Made by a program: the position numbers and the translations under genes. This document shows positions 32,970 through 43,089 of a stretch of 64,000 nt of DNA, in pieces (within the stretch, counting starts at the first letter, position 1; every line of letters starts with the position of its first letter). Source of the stretch: Clostridia bacterium. GTDB taxonomy: Bacteria; Bacillota; Clostridia; Oscillospirales; CAG-382. Location of the stretch: contig JAFQHL010000040.1 in the NCBI GenBank assembly GCA_017397955.1, positions 26,972 to 90,971 of the forward strand. Reading direction: 5' to 3'. Under the pieces are notes generated by a model. It was not told the DNA's origin. It made no database searches and saw nothing but the letters and a program-made list of their open reading frames with translations.

Positions 32970-35186
32970 ATGAACACACTTATTATAGTAGAGTCCCCGT
33001 ATAAAGTGCCTACGATAAAAAGCTATCTTGGCAAGGGGTATAAGGTAACTGCTTGTAAAGGACACGTAAGAGATTTGCCCAAGAGCAAATTGGGCGTAGA
33101 TGTAGAGAATAATTTTGCGCCTGATTACATAAATATTCGCGGCAAGGGTGACCTTATAAAAGAGCTAAAAAAAGAAGCAAAGGGCGCAGATCGTATATAT
33201 CTCGCAACAGACCCTGACCGTGAGGGCGAGGCCATTGCATGGCATTTGTCAACGGTTTTGGGCAATGACGGCAAAAAAATAAAGCGTATAACCTTTAACG
33301 AAGTTACAAAGAAAGCGTTAAAGGAAGCGGTTTCTGCTCCGCGCGACATTGATATGAAGTTGGTTGATGCACAACAGGCGCGCAGAATACTTGACCGATT
33401 GGTTGGTTATAAAATAAGCCCGTTTTTGTGGAAAAAGCTTAAAAGCGGCCTTTCTGCGGGGCGTGTGCAATCCGTTGCAACTCGTTTGGTTGTGGAGAGA
33501 GAACAGGAAATACGTGATTTTGTAGCAAAAGAGTATTGGACTATTTCTGCAAAATTGGCAAGTGAAGATGATACTCTTGTTGCGAAGTATTACGGTGACA
33601 GTAATGGAAAAATAGAAATAAATGACGAAACTTCTGCCGGTGCGATTGTTTCCGACTGCGAAGGTAAAGACTTTGTGGTTGAAAGCGTAAAAAAAGCTTT
33701 AAAGCGCAGAAAACCTATGCCTCCGTTCACAACATCTACTTTACAGCAAGAAGCGAATAAACGCCTTAATTTCCAGTCTAAACGCACAATGATGGTAGCG
33801 CAAGAATTGTATGAAGGTGTAAACCTTGGCGAAGCGGGAATGCGCGGTCTTATTACTTATATGAGAACCGACTCTCTCCGAATATCCGAGGATGCAACGC
33901 GGGCTGCCAAAGAATTTATCGTTGAAAAATATGGAGAAAAGTATTATCCTTCTTCTCCCAATGTTTACAAATCTAAGAAGAATTCTCAGGATGCACATGA
34001 AGCAATTCGTCCCACCGACCCAACATTAACCCCCGATTTTGTAAAGGGAAAGCTTACCAACGACCAATATAAGCTTTATAAGTTGGTTTGGGAAAGATTT
34101 ATAGCAAGTCAAATGCGCGCGGCAGAATTCGATACGGTTATATGCGACATAAGCTGTGGTCAGCATATTTTCAGGGCAGGCGGATACGTTGTTCGCTTTG
34201 CGGGTTACATGTCTGTTTACGATGACAGAACTGAAGAAAGTGATAACGAGGACGGACTTTCCGCATCTTCTCTCCCTGTATTAAACGAAGGGCAGTTGCT
34301 AAAACTTGAAAAGATGCTTTCGGAACAGCATTTCACTCAGCCTCCACCGAGATATACCGAAGGCACACTTACAAAGATTCTTGAAGAAAAGGGAATAGGT
34401 AGACCGTCTACTTTCCTTCCCACAATTACTACCATAACAAGTCGTGGATATGTCAAACGCAATGGAAAGGCTCTTGTTCCCACGGAGATAGGTGAGGTTA
34501 CCACAAAGCTTTTGCTTGAAAGCTTTCCTTCCATAATTGACTATAATTACACTGCCGATATGGAAGACGATTTGGAAAAAATCTGTAGTGGAGACTTGCC
34601 TTATGTGGATGTATTAAAGGATTTCTATGCAGACTTTGCCAAGCAGCTTGAAGCCGCAGAGGAAACTTTAGCTGAAGGAAAAATTGCAATAGCCCCCACC
34701 GAAACTGACATTATTTGCGAAAAGTGCGGTTGTAAAATGGTAGAACGTGTTGGTAAATTCGGCAAATTTGCAGGATGCCCCAATTATCCTACCTGCAAAA
34801 ATACCAAACCCTTGGATGCCACACCGGAATCTCCCAAGGTGCCTTCAGAGCATAATTGTCCCAAGTGCGGAAAGCCTATGTATTTACGTAAAGGTATGTA
34901 CGGCTCTTTCTTCGCGTGTGAAGACTATCCTACTTGTAAGAGCACTATGACTTACAGAAAGGACATAGGTATAAACTGCCCTAAATGCGGTAAAATGTTG
35001 GTTGTTAAGCAAACAAAAACGAAGAAGACGTTTTATTCATGCGAAGATTATCCGAAGTGTGACTTTTCCAGTTGGGACGTTCCACAGGAAAGAAAATGTC
35101 CTTCTTGCGGTGGGTTGGTATTAAAAAAGAAAAACAAAGAACAGTATGAATGTTACGCAAAATGCGGATGGAGCGAAAATAAATGA
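32970..35186 (+). CDS. topA: DNA topoisomerase I (type IA)
   Basis: A 738-aa enzyme that relaxes negative supercoils. TOPRIM domain at the N-terminus (IIVESPYKVPTIKSYL; DPDREGEAIAWH with the metal acidic triad), active-site Tyr in GLITYMRTDSLRIS (about residue 296), then a C-terminal tail with four Cys4 ribbons (starting CEKCGCKM, CPKCGKPM, CPKCGKML, CPSCGGLV). The usual SPAKAKTI near the N-terminus is SPYKVPTI here, keeping the key Lys but losing the second. The stop overlaps plsX by 4 bp. Confidence 0.95.
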   Translation: MNTLIIVESPYKVPTIKSYLGKGYKVTACKGHVRDLPKSKLGVDVENNFAPDYINIRGKGDLIKELKKEAKGADRIYLATDPDREGEAIAWHLSTVLGNDGKKIKRITFNEVTKKALKEAVSAPRDIDMKLVDAQQARRILDRLVGYKISPFLWKKLKSGLSAGRVQSVATRLVVEREQEIRDFVAKEYWTISAKLASEDDTLVAKYYGDSNGKIEINDETSAGAIVSDCEGKDFVVESVKKALKRRKPMPPFTTSTLQQEANKRLNFQSKRTMMVAQELYEGVNLGEAGMRGLITYMRTDSLRISEDATRAAKEFIVEKYGEKYYPSSPNVYKSKKNSQDAHEAIRPTDPTLTPDFVKGKLTNDQYKLYKLVWERFIASQMRAAEFDTVICDISCGQHIFRAGGYVVRFAGYMSVYDDRTEESDNEDGLSASSLPVLNEGQLLKLEKMLSEQHFTQPPPRYTEGTLTKILEEKGIGRPSTFLPTITTITSRGYVKRNGKALVPTEIGEVTTKLLLESFPSIIDYNYTADMEDDLEKICSGDLPYVDVLKDFYADFAKQLEAAEETLAEGKIAIAPTETDIICEKCGCKMVERVGKFGKFAGCPNYPTCKNTKPLDATPESPKVPSEHNCPKCGKPMYLRKGMYGSFFACEDYPTCKSTMTYRKDIGINCPKCGKMLVVKQTKTKKTFYSCEDYPKCDFSSWDVPQERKCPSCGGLVLKKKNKEQYECYAKCGWSENK

Positions 35187-36178
35187 TAATTGCTGTTGAT
35201 GTTATGAGCGGTGATAAATCCCCGCAGGAAATTATAAAAGGTGCTTTATCTGCCGCAGAGGATTTTGAAGTGAAGATAGTTTTAATCGGGGATGAAGATG
35301 TGGTATCTAAGTACGCAGATGATTCTTCCGGTGTTTCTGTTGTGTTTTCTACACAGGTAATAACTATGGAAGACGACCCTTTATCCGCAATTAAGGAAAA
35401 AGAGGATTCGTCTCTTGCGGTAGGAATAAAGCTTGTAAAAAACGGTGATGCAGATGCCTTTGTCAGTCCGGGGAATACAGGCGCACTCCTTTCCGCTGCA
35501 TCTATCAGATTGAGAAGAGTTAAAGGTATACGCCGCGCCGCAATCGGTACCGTGGTGCCTTTGGACAAGCCTTTTATAATGGTGGATGCGGGTGCTAATA
35601 TTGACGTTCTGGCAGAAAACTTGTGTCAGTTTGGATATATGGGTGCTTTGTATGCGGAAAAGGTTTTGGGTGTAAAAAAGCCACGTGTTGCCTTGCTTTC
35701 AAACGGAACGGAAGAAACGAAGGGACTGCCTGTTACCAAGGAAGCATATAGGATGTTAAAAGAAACAGAACTGAATTTTATGGGCAATGTGGAATCAAGG
35801 GAACTGCCTTTTGGTTGCTGTGATGTGTTGGTGTGCGATGGATTTACGGGCAATATTACTTTGAAGCTTATAGAGGGTATGGGCAAATTTATGTCACAAA
35901 CCATCAAAAGCGTATTCAAACAAAACTTTTTAACTAAGTTGGCGTATTTGCCTTGCAAAAAAAATATAAAAAAATTGAGAAAAAAGATGGATTCCAGACA
36001 AACGGGCGGTGCACCGCTTTTAGGTGTTGCAAAGCCTGTTATAAAAGCCCACGGCAATTCGGATTCGGTGGGCATTTATAACGCAATTCGTTTAGCTAAA
36101 GCTTACACGGAAAGCGGAATAATAAAAGAGTTTGAAAAGAAATTTGGGAGAGTAAACGCAGATGGAGCAGAAAACTAG
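35183..36178 (+). CDS. plsX: phosphate acyltransferase PlsX
   Basis: A 331-aa peripheral enzyme that converts acyl-ACP and phosphate to acyl-phosphate, the first step of glycerophospholipid synthesis in most Gram-positives. Motifs: IIAVDVMSGDKSPQEIIKG at the N-terminus, AFVSPGNTGALL, MVDAGANIDV and VCDGFTGNITLKLIEGM. The ATG overlaps topA (ATGA). It overlaps rnc by 17 bp, so there is no room for acpP, which often sits between these genes. Confidence 0.94.
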   Translation: MIIAVDVMSGDKSPQEIIKGALSAAEDFEVKIVLIGDEDVVSKYADDSSGVSVVFSTQVITMEDDPLSAIKEKEDSSLAVGIKLVKNGDADAFVSPGNTGALLSAASIRLRRVKGIRRAAIGTVVPLDKPFIMVDAGANIDVLAENLCQFGYMGALYAEKVLGVKKPRVALLSNGTEETKGLPVTKEAYRMLKETELNFMGNVESRELPFGCCDVLVCDGFTGNITLKLIEGMGKFMSQTIKSVFKQNFLTKLAYLPCKKNIKKLRKKMDSRQTGGAPLLGVAKPVIKAHGNSDSVGIYNAIRLAKAYTESGIIKEFEKKFGRVNADGAEN

Positions 36179-36878
36179 CGCACCGTTACCCATAGAAGCA
36201 TTACAGGATGCTATAGGGTATACATATAACAACATAGAGCTTTTGCGTACCGCTATGACTCATTCTTCCTATTGTAACGAAACAAAGCATGGCAAGCAAC
36301 GCTTACAAGATAATGAAAGACTTGAATTCTTGGGAGACAGCGTTTTATCTGTGTTGGTCAGCGATTATATTTTCAACTGCTATGGTGAGCTAAATGAGGG
36401 CGAGCTTACAAAAACCAGGGCTGCATCTGTTTGCGAGGACTCTTTGTTCATGCTTGCCATTGACTTGAATCTTGGTGATTATATGCTGTTTGGGCATGGT
36501 GAATCTACGTCTCGCGGCAGGCTTCGAAAAAGTATACTTGCAGATGCCTTTGAAGCTCTTTTAGCATCTATATACCTGGATGGCGGTTTGGAGTGCGCGC
36601 GCGAGTTTTTATTATCAAAGATTGTACCGATAATAGACAAGGCGGCTAAGGGTTGGGATACTGATTACAAATCAAGGCTTCAAAAGCTTGTTCAGCAAAC
36701 TCCCGAGGAGGTTTTGGAGTATAAGCTTATTGAAGAACTGGGGCCGCCCCACGACAGGATTTTTAAAACAGCCGTTTATCTTAACAGCAATGTGCTTGGT
36801 GAAGGATGCGGAAGAACAAAACGAGAGGCGGAACAGCAAGCGGCAAAAATTGCCCTTGGTTTTTTTGGAGAAGAGTAA
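36162..36878 (+). CDS. rnc: ribonuclease III
   Basis: A 238-aa double-strand-specific endonuclease for rRNA and mRNA processing. The RNase III signature is NERLEFLGDSVLSVLVSDYI, with the second acidic pair in ADAFEALLASIYLDGG. A C-terminal dsRNA-binding domain follows (KSRLQKLVQQTPEEVLEYKL ... EAEQQAAKIAL). It overlaps plsX by 17 bp and is followed 6 bp later by the radical SAM gene. Confidence 0.94.
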   Translation: MEQKTSAPLPIEALQDAIGYTYNNIELLRTAMTHSSYCNETKHGKQRLQDNERLEFLGDSVLSVLVSDYIFNCYGELNEGELTKTRAASVCEDSLFMLAIDLNLGDYMLFGHGESTSRGRLRKSILADAFEALLASIYLDGGLECAREFLLSKIVPIIDKAAKGWDTDYKSRLQKLVQQTPEEVLEYKLIEELGPPHDRIFKTAVYLNSNVLGEGCGRTKREAEQQAAKIALGFFGEE

Positions 36879-36884
36879 GCTTGT

Positions 36885-37907
36885 ATGGCAAAGCATAAGA
36901 ATATACCGTTCTTTATTCCTCACAGTGGATGTAAAAACAATTGTACTTTTTGTTCTCAAACGAAAATAACCGGTTATTCTTTACCTGCGGAACAAATAGC
37001 TAAAGAGGCAGAGCGTTTGATTAGTGTTGTAGATGAATCGTTGGATTATCTTGGCGGTTCTGAGGCGCAAATTGCTTTTTTTGGCGGGAGTTTTACCGGT
37101 ATAGAACGGGACAGAATGTTGTTGCTTTTGCAAACTGCTTGGGAATATGTAAAAAAGGGTAAAGTGGCAGGAATACGATTGTCAACTCGTCCTGATTATA
37201 TTGATGAAGAAATTTTGGCCATATTGAAGAAATACGGTGTTACCCATATAGAATTGGGACTGCAGAGTACAGACGAAGTTGTTCTTTCAGCTACAAACCG
37301 AGGACACGGCAGAGACGTGTGCTTTAAAAATGCGGAAATGATTGTGAACGCGGGTTTTGAGCTTGTTGGACAAATGATGATAGGACTGCCTTTTTCTACC
37401 GAAGAAAAGGAAATACAAACCGCAAAGGATATTGTTGCTATGGGCGCAAGCGCCGCTAGGATATATCCTACCGTGGTTTTTGAGGAAACCAAGTTATACG
37501 AGCAATGCTTGAAAGGCGAGTATATGCCTTTAAGCATTGAGGATGCTGTTAGACGAAGTCTTGAATGTTTAAAGGTTTTCAGAAAAGCTGATGTTGAAAT
37601 ATTAAGAATAGGCTTGCACTCGTCAGAAGAACTGAAAAACGCTCCGTATGGTGCGAATCACCCTGCAGTGGGTGAGCTTGTTTACGGAGAAGAGATGTAT
37701 GAACAGATATGTGATTTAATAGGGCTTGCAGGTACTATTGGACGAGCGCTAAAAATTTATGTTGCCGACAACAAGGTTTCTATTGCATCCGGACTTAACG
37801 GGCGTAATAAAAAGCGACTTATGCAAAAATACGACTTTAAAGCAATAAAAATTTTTGCAAGCGGCAAGGATGAAAAACTTAAAGTAAAGATAGAAGCAGA
37901 GGAATGA
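36885..37907 (+). CDS. radical SAM protein (Elp3-like domain)
   Basis: A 340-aa radical SAM protein. It begins NIPFFIPHSGCKNNCTFCSQ, whose CxxxCxxC binds the cluster, then FFGGSFTGI, LSTRPDYIDEEIL and HIELGLQSTDEVVLSATNRG, typical of the Elp3/HemN-like core. No acetyltransferase domain is attached, unlike true Elp3. Genes of this kind sit between rnc and smc in many Clostridia; function is not known to me. smc starts 4 bp after it. Confidence 0.85.
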   Translation: MAKHKNIPFFIPHSGCKNNCTFCSQTKITGYSLPAEQIAKEAERLISVVDESLDYLGGSEAQIAFFGGSFTGIERDRMLLLLQTAWEYVKKGKVAGIRLSTRPDYIDEEILAILKKYGVTHIELGLQSTDEVVLSATNRGHGRDVCFKNAEMIVNAGFELVGQMMIGLPFSTEEKEIQTAKDIVAMGASAARIYPTVVFEETKLYEQCLKGEYMPLSIEDAVRRSLECLKVFRKADVEILRIGLHSSEELKNAPYGANHPAVGELVYGEEMYEQICDLIGLAGTIGRALKIYVADNKVSIASGLNGRNKKRLMQKYDFKAIKIFASGKDEKLKVKIEAEE

Positions 37908-37911
37908 TATT

Positions 37912-40900
37912 TTGAAGTTAATTGGCTTGGAAATGCAGGGGTTTAAGTCATTCCCCGATAAAACCCGAATAAACTTTGACAAGGGTATAACTGCGGTTAT
38001 AGGTCCTAACGGAAGCGGCAAGTCCAATATATCCGATGCTGTGCGTTGGGTGCTTGGCGAAATGTCCATGAAAAGCCTTAGAGGCAGTAAAATGGAAGAT
38101 GTTATTTTTTCCGGTTCTGATAAACGCACACCTGCAAACTATACTTATGTTTCCTTGTATTTGGATCCGGAGGACGGCGGTGATGAAGAAATAGTTGTTA
38201 CCAGAAAGTATTATAGAAGCGGAGAAAGTGAGTACTATCTTAACAAAAAGCAGGTAAGGCTTAAAGATGTATACGAAGCTTTTTATGATACAGGCATAGG
38301 CAGAGAAGGCTATTCTGTAATCGGTCAGGGCAAAATTGCAGAGGTGCTTTCTCAAAAAGGTGACGAAAGAAGAAGTATTTTTGAAGAAGCGGCAGGAATT
38401 TCAAAGTTCAGATACAAAAAAATAGAAGCGGAACGTAAGCTTGCGGCAACGGAAGCAAACCTTTTACGTATAGCTGATTTGGTAGGAGAAATAGGCTCTC
38501 GTTTGGGACCTTTGGAAAAAGAAGCAGAAAACGCAAAGAAATTCCTTTCTTTAAGTGAAGAGAAAAAAGGTCTTGAGATAAGTATTTGGCTTGATAAAAT
38601 AGATAAGGTAAGAGAAGAACTTAACAGAAGCGAAGAGCTTATTGCCGGTGCGGCACAGGCTTTAAATGCGGCTGATGAAAAAATAAACAGCATTGAAAAA
38701 GGTGCGGACAGTTTATATGTTTCCGGTAACGAGCTTGGAAAACAGATTTCCGAAACCGAGAAGCAAATCAGCGATATCGGTTTAAAAATCAGCGCAGCAG
38801 AGGGCAAAAAAGCCCTTAAAGCCAATGATATTGCACATTTTGAAAAACTTATATCTGACAGCAAATCGGATAAAGAAAATTCCATTGCAGAAAAACAACG
38901 CCTTGAAGACAGTATAGGCTCGGCCGAAGATGCGTGCATAAAAGCAGAAGCGGCACTTGAAGAAATAAAAACTCAGTTTGCGGATTTTGAAGCCGGCTAC
39001 AGTGAAAAGCGCAGTTTGTATACGCAGAGGACCGTTGCACGCAACGATCTGCAACGTGCATATACCGGCGCGCTTGAAAAGAGAACAAAGATCTCTTCGG
39101 CTTTTGCGGCAGTTAAGGCAAATCTTGAAAACGCCAAACGTAACGCCGCAAGCAGTGCGGAAGAGATAAGCGGGTTTGAAACCAGAATAGCGCAAATTTC
39201 CGACAAATTTGAAAAACTAAAAACGGAATTAGCATCTGCAAAAGTTGTCCTTGCAGATGCGGAAGCAGATTATAAGACGGCGACTGCAGATGTTGAAGCT
39301 GTTGATGAAGAACTTACCGAAATTAAAAACGCAAATAATGAATTGGCGTTAAATATTGCATCTTTAAAACAACAAAAAGAAAACCTTATGCGAATGGAAG
39401 CGCTGTTGGAGGGATATTCAGACAGCGTTAAGAACGTTATTAACGCAGCCAAAGAAGGAAAGATTCTTTGCAAGCAAAAAAATGCCGTTTTACATGGTAC
39501 GGTTTCTTCTGTTCTCAATACAGATGAAAAATACGTTGTTGCTTTGGAAACAGCTTTAGCAACGGCTGTTCAGTATATCATTGTTGATGACGAGGAGGAT
39601 GCAAAGGCTTGCATAAGATATCTTAAGGAAACAGGCGGCGGTAGGGCAAGCTTTTTGCCTATAAGCACAGTAAAAGGGCTTAAAGCGGATGTAAGCAATC
39701 TCCATCACTTAGAAGGCTACATAGGTATAGGCTGTGACCTTTGTAAGTACGATGATAAATACAAGGATATTTTCACGAAACTTTTGGGCGAAACCATAGT
39801 CGCCTCTGATATTGACAGCGCTGCCATTATCGCAAGGGCTTGCGGGTACAGACTACGTATAGTTACGCTTGACGGTCAGGTTATTCACCAAGGCGGTAGC
39901 TTTACCGGTGGTTCTTCAGCAAAACGCGTTGGTATCCTTACAAGAAGCATTGATATTGAACGCTTGGGAAATATCATTGCAAACAAGGAAAAAGAATATA
40001 AGAAAGCTCTTGAAAAGCAGGCCACTTGTCAGGAAAAGAGAGATGACCTTGTTTCTGCAAGCGAAAGTATAGCAGTAAGAGTGACCGTTGCAAAGAGCAA
40101 AAGGGACAGCTTTTCAAATTATGTCAGCGTTGAAAGTATGCGTCTTGAGGAAGAAAAGAGACGTTATAAGCATTTCACAAACAGCAGTGACGGTATAACA
40201 AAAGAACTGCTTTTGCTTACGGCGGAAACAGAAACCAAACAAACGGAGCTTTTCGTAGCTGAGGAAGAAGCGCAAAGATTGTCTGAACAGTTAGTCGTAG
40301 CTGTAAAGGAAGCGGAGCTTGCTGAGAGGGATGCAACTTCCTTTGGTGATGAGCTTAATAAAATGCGCTTGCAGGTTATGGAAAAAGAAAACTCGCTTGT
40401 TCGTCTTAAGGAAAAGCGCAGTTCCATATCCGAACGTTGCAAAAATATTTCTGTGCGTATCAGAGAGTGCGAGCTTTCCGTACAAAACGCAGAAGCGCAA
40501 ATTGAAAAATCTAAAGCCGACATTGCATCAATTGAGCAAGAAGAGGACGGCTATAACGAAGAAAAACAGGCGTTGCAAAAAGTTATAGAAAATCTTATTT
40601 CCGGTAGGGAAGATAACGAGAAGAAAGCAAACGAACTTAGACAGAAGCTAAAAGAAGCACAGGCTGATAAAGAAGAAGCTTTTCGTTATCATACTACATT
40701 GGAATCAAGGAGAAGTTTGCTCACCGGTGAGTACGAAGAGGTATCTTCCAAGCTTTGGGACGAATATGAGCTTACTTATTCTACAGCTATGCCATTCAGG
40801 TTGCCCGAGGAAAATATGAAAAAAGCTCCCTCAAGGCTTAATTCCCTGAAAAACCAAATACGCGCAATGGGCAACATAAATGTTAACGCTGTAGAAGAGT

Positions 40901-41487
40901 ATAAGGAAACAAAAGAGCGGTACGATTTTTATACAGCACAGACAGACGACTTAAATAAAACGCGTCGTAGTTTGGATAATGCGATAGAAAAGCTTGAAAT
41001 CAATATGAAAAGCGCGTTTAATCAGACCTTTGTGCAAATCAACACCGCGTTTGGCGAAGTGTTTGCAGAGCTTTTTGGGGGCGGCTCAGCAAAGTGTGTA
41101 CTTGAAGATGAGGCAAACCCCTTGACTTGTGGAATAGACATTGTTATACGCCCGCCCGGAAAGAGCATTAAAAACATAAATTTACTTTCCGGCGGTGAAC
41201 AAAGCTTTGCAGCCGTGGCGTTGTACTTAGCTTTGCAAAGAACAAATCCGGCACCGTTTTGCATATTCGACGAAATCGAATCTGCACTTGATGAGGTGAA
41301 CGTAGCACGTCTCGCAACATATATAAAAAATCATAGCGAGGCTACACAGTTTATTATGATCACCCATCGCAGAGGCACAATGGAAAACGCTGATGTAGTT
41401 TACGGCATCACAATGAAAGAAAAAGGTGTATCTGACTATATTAAGCTTGATATCCGTGCGCTTGAACAGAATATAGAGTATAAATAA
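37912..41487 (+). CDS. smc: chromosome segregation protein SMC
   Basis: A 1191-aa condensin ATPase. Walker A GPNGSGKSNISDAVRWVLGE lies near residue 32; long coiled coils (about 170-500 and 680-1010) flank the hinge (about 510-670; LHGTVSSVL ... GGSFTGGSS). The C-terminal head has signature LLSGGEQSFAAVAL, Walker B FCIFDEIESALDE and the D/H-loop region. The start is TTG with GAGG upstream. ScpA/ScpB partners are not in the window. It is followed by ftsY as in most Clostridia. Confidence 0.96.
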   Translation: MKLIGLEMQGFKSFPDKTRINFDKGITAVIGPNGSGKSNISDAVRWVLGEMSMKSLRGSKMEDVIFSGSDKRTPANYTYVSLYLDPEDGGDEEIVVTRKYYRSGESEYYLNKKQVRLKDVYEAFYDTGIGREGYSVIGQGKIAEVLSQKGDERRSIFEEAAGISKFRYKKIEAERKLAATEANLLRIADLVGEIGSRLGPLEKEAENAKKFLSLSEEKKGLEISIWLDKIDKVREELNRSEELIAGAAQALNAADEKINSIEKGADSLYVSGNELGKQISETEKQISDIGLKISAAEGKKALKANDIAHFEKLISDSKSDKENSIAEKQRLEDSIGSAEDACIKAEAALEEIKTQFADFEAGYSEKRSLYTQRTVARNDLQRAYTGALEKRTKISSAFAAVKANLENAKRNAASSAEEISGFETRIAQISDKFEKLKTELASAKVVLADAEADYKTATADVEAVDEELTEIKNANNELALNIASLKQQKENLMRMEALLEGYSDSVKNVINAAKEGKILCKQKNAVLHGTVSSVLNTDEKYVVALETALATAVQYIIVDDEEDAKACIRYLKETGGGRASFLPISTVKGLKADVSNLHHLEGYIGIGCDLCKYDDKYKDIFTKLLGETIVASDIDSAAIIARACGYRLRIVTLDGQVIHQGGSFTGGSSAKRVGILTRSIDIERLGNIIANKEKEYKKALEKQATCQEKRDDLVSASESIAVRVTVAKSKRDSFSNYVSVESMRLEEEKRRYKHFTNSSDGITKELLLLTAETETKQTELFVAEEEAQRLSEQLVVAVKEAELAERDATSFGDELNKMRLQVMEKENSLVRLKEKRSSISERCKNISVRIRECELSVQNAEAQIEKSKADIASIEQEEDGYNEEKQALQKVIENLISGREDNEKKANELRQKLKEAQADKEEAFRYHTTLESRRSLLTGEYEEVSSKLWDEYELTYSTAMPFRLPEENMKKAPSRLNSLKNQIRAMGNINVNAVEEYKETKERYDFYTAQTDDLNKTRRSLDNAIEKLEINMKSAFNQTFVQINTAFGEVFAELFGGGSAKCVLEDEANPLTCGIDIVIRPPGKSIKNINLLSGGEQSFAAVALYLALQRTNPAPFCIFDEIESALDEVNVARLATYIKNHSEATQFIMITHRRGTMENADVVYGITMKEKGVSDYIKLDIRALEQNIEYK

Positions 41488-41498
41488 AGGAGCGAATA

Positions 41499-42407
41499 AT
41501 GGGCTTTTTTGACAAACTAAAAAACGGTTTAAAGAAGACAAAAAGTGCAATAATGGGTAAAATTGACACTTTGTTTTCTTCTTACGACAAAATTGATGAC
41601 GACTTTTATGATGACCTTACCGATGTGTTAATAACTGCTGATTTAGGTGTACCCACTGCAGATTATGTTACGGAACGTTTAAGGGAGGACATTAAGGAAA
41701 ATAAGATAAAAACCGCAACAGAAGCAAAGGATTTGCTTTTAAGAATCCTTGCGGAAACCGTTGGTGACGGCGAAGAATTAAACCTTGAAACAACTCCGTC
41801 CGTTATCTTGGTTATCGGTGTAAACGGTGTTGGTAAAACCACCTCTATAGGAAAAATTGCACTGGATTTGAAGAAAAGGGGTAAAAAGGTTGTTCTTGCC
41901 GCAGCGGATACCTTTAGAGCTGCCGCAATTGAACAATTAGAGGTTTGGGCACAGCGTGACGGCGTGTCTATCATCAAGCAAAACGAAGGTGCTGACCCTG
42001 CGGCTGTAGTTTATGACGCAATAAGTGCGGCAAAGAAACAGGATGCAGATGTGCTTATTGTTGATACCGCGGGTAGATTGCACAACAAGAAGAATTTGAT
42101 TGATGAACTGGCAAAGATAAATAGAGTTATTGAAAGAGAATTGGCGGGCTGTTCAAAGGAAATATTATTAGTGCTTGATGCTGTAACCGGACAAAATGCG
42201 TTAATACAAGCCAAAGAGTTTGCCAAGGCCGCTAATATTACCGGTATAGTTCTTACCAAGCTAGACGGTACTGCTAAGGGCGGTATTGTTTTGGCAATAA
42301 AGAAGGAACTTGGTATTCCCGTTAAATATATCGGCGTAGGTGAAGGTGCTGAGGATTTACAACCTTTTAACGGTAGTGATTTTGTAAAGGCGATGTTTGA
42401 ACAATGA
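41499..42407 (+). CDS. ftsY: signal recognition particle receptor FtsY
   Basis: A 302-aa SRP-receptor GTPase that docks ribosome-SRP complexes at the membrane. It has the NG domain only, with a short basic N-terminus (FFDKLKNGLKKTKSAIMGK) in place of the long acidic A domain. G motifs: GVNGVGKTTSIGKIA (P-loop), DTFRAAAIEQL, DTAGRLHNKKNLIDEL and TKLDGTAKGGI. AAGGAG precedes the ATG. It overlaps rdgB by 4 bp. Confidence 0.96.
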   Translation: MGFFDKLKNGLKKTKSAIMGKIDTLFSSYDKIDDDFYDDLTDVLITADLGVPTADYVTERLREDIKENKIKTATEAKDLLLRILAETVGDGEELNLETTPSVILVIGVNGVGKTTSIGKIALDLKKRGKKVVLAAADTFRAAAIEQLEVWAQRDGVSIIKQNEGADPAAVVYDAISAAKKQDADVLIVDTAGRLHNKKNLIDELAKINRVIERELAGCSKEILLVLDAVTGQNALIQAKEFAKAANITGIVLTKLDGTAKGGIVLAIKKELGIPVKYIGVGEGAEDLQPFNGSDFVKAMFEQ

Positions 42408-43033
42408 GAACAATAGTTATTGCCACCAATAATATGAATAAACTTGCAGAATTTGAACGAATCTTTTCTTCAGAGCAAGGTAGTGAATACAAGATTTTAT
42501 CGCTGAAAGATGTAGGGTTTACAGAGGAAATTGAGGAAACATCTGATACATTTAAGGGCAATGCTTTGTTAAAGGCACGAGCGGTTTCTGAGCATACGGG
42601 TATGTGTGCTGTGGCTGACGACAGCGGTTTGCAGGTTGACTGCTTAAACGGTGCTCCCGGTGTTTATTCCGCACGCTATGCAGGGGAGGGTGCTTCTTCT
42701 TCCGCGCTGATTTCCAAACTTTTGTGCGAAATGAAGGGAGTGGATGAATCTCAAAGAACTGCCCGCTTTGTTTCTGTTATGTGTGCCTATTTCCCAAATG
42801 GAAAAAGCGCTTTTGCGGAAGGTGTATGTGAAGGCTCTATATTATTTGAAGCTGCGGGCGATAACGGCTTTGGTTATGATCCTGTCTTTTATTATAAGCC
42901 TTTCGATAAGACCTTTGCAGAAATGGAAGCAGATGAAAAAAATTCCATAAGTCACAGAGCTTTGGCGACAGAGAATCTTTTGAAAGTAATTAAAGACTTT
43001 AAGGATGAGGATTTTGTCGTCCGTAAATCTTGA
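42404..43033 (+). CDS. rdgB: XTP/dITP diphosphatase (Ham1/RdgB family)
   Basis: A 209-aa house-cleaning pyrophosphatase that removes non-canonical purine nucleotides. Motifs: VIATNNMNKLAEFERIF at the N-terminus, FKGNALLKARAVSEHTG, ADDSGLQVDCLNGAPGVYSARYAG and GFGYDPVF (each read within normal family spacing), with SHRALA near the C-terminus. It overlaps ftsY (ATGA). A promoter for the next operon begins 3 bp before its end. Confidence 0.94.
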   Translation: MRTIVIATNNMNKLAEFERIFSSEQGSEYKILSLKDVGFTEEIEETSDTFKGNALLKARAVSEHTGMCAVADDSGLQVDCLNGAPGVYSARYAGEGASSSALISKLLCEMKGVDESQRTARFVSVMCAYFPNGKSAFAEGVCEGSILFEAAGDNGFGYDPVFYYKPFDKTFAEMEADEKNSISHRALATENLLKVIKDFKDEDFVVRKS

Positions 43034-43059
43034 CAATTTAAGTCTTGCGATGTTAAAAT
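43030..43059 (+). promoter_or_regulatory. sigma-A promoter of the cdaA directon
   Basis: TTGACA (43030-43035), 18-bp spacer, TAAAAT (43054-43059), TGT before the -10, 30 bp ahead of the cdaA start. It is the only clear promoter before the close-packed run that extends to mazG. Confidence 0.65.
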
Positions 43060-43089
43060 GTGAATGTATTGCTGTATAGGAGGGGTATA

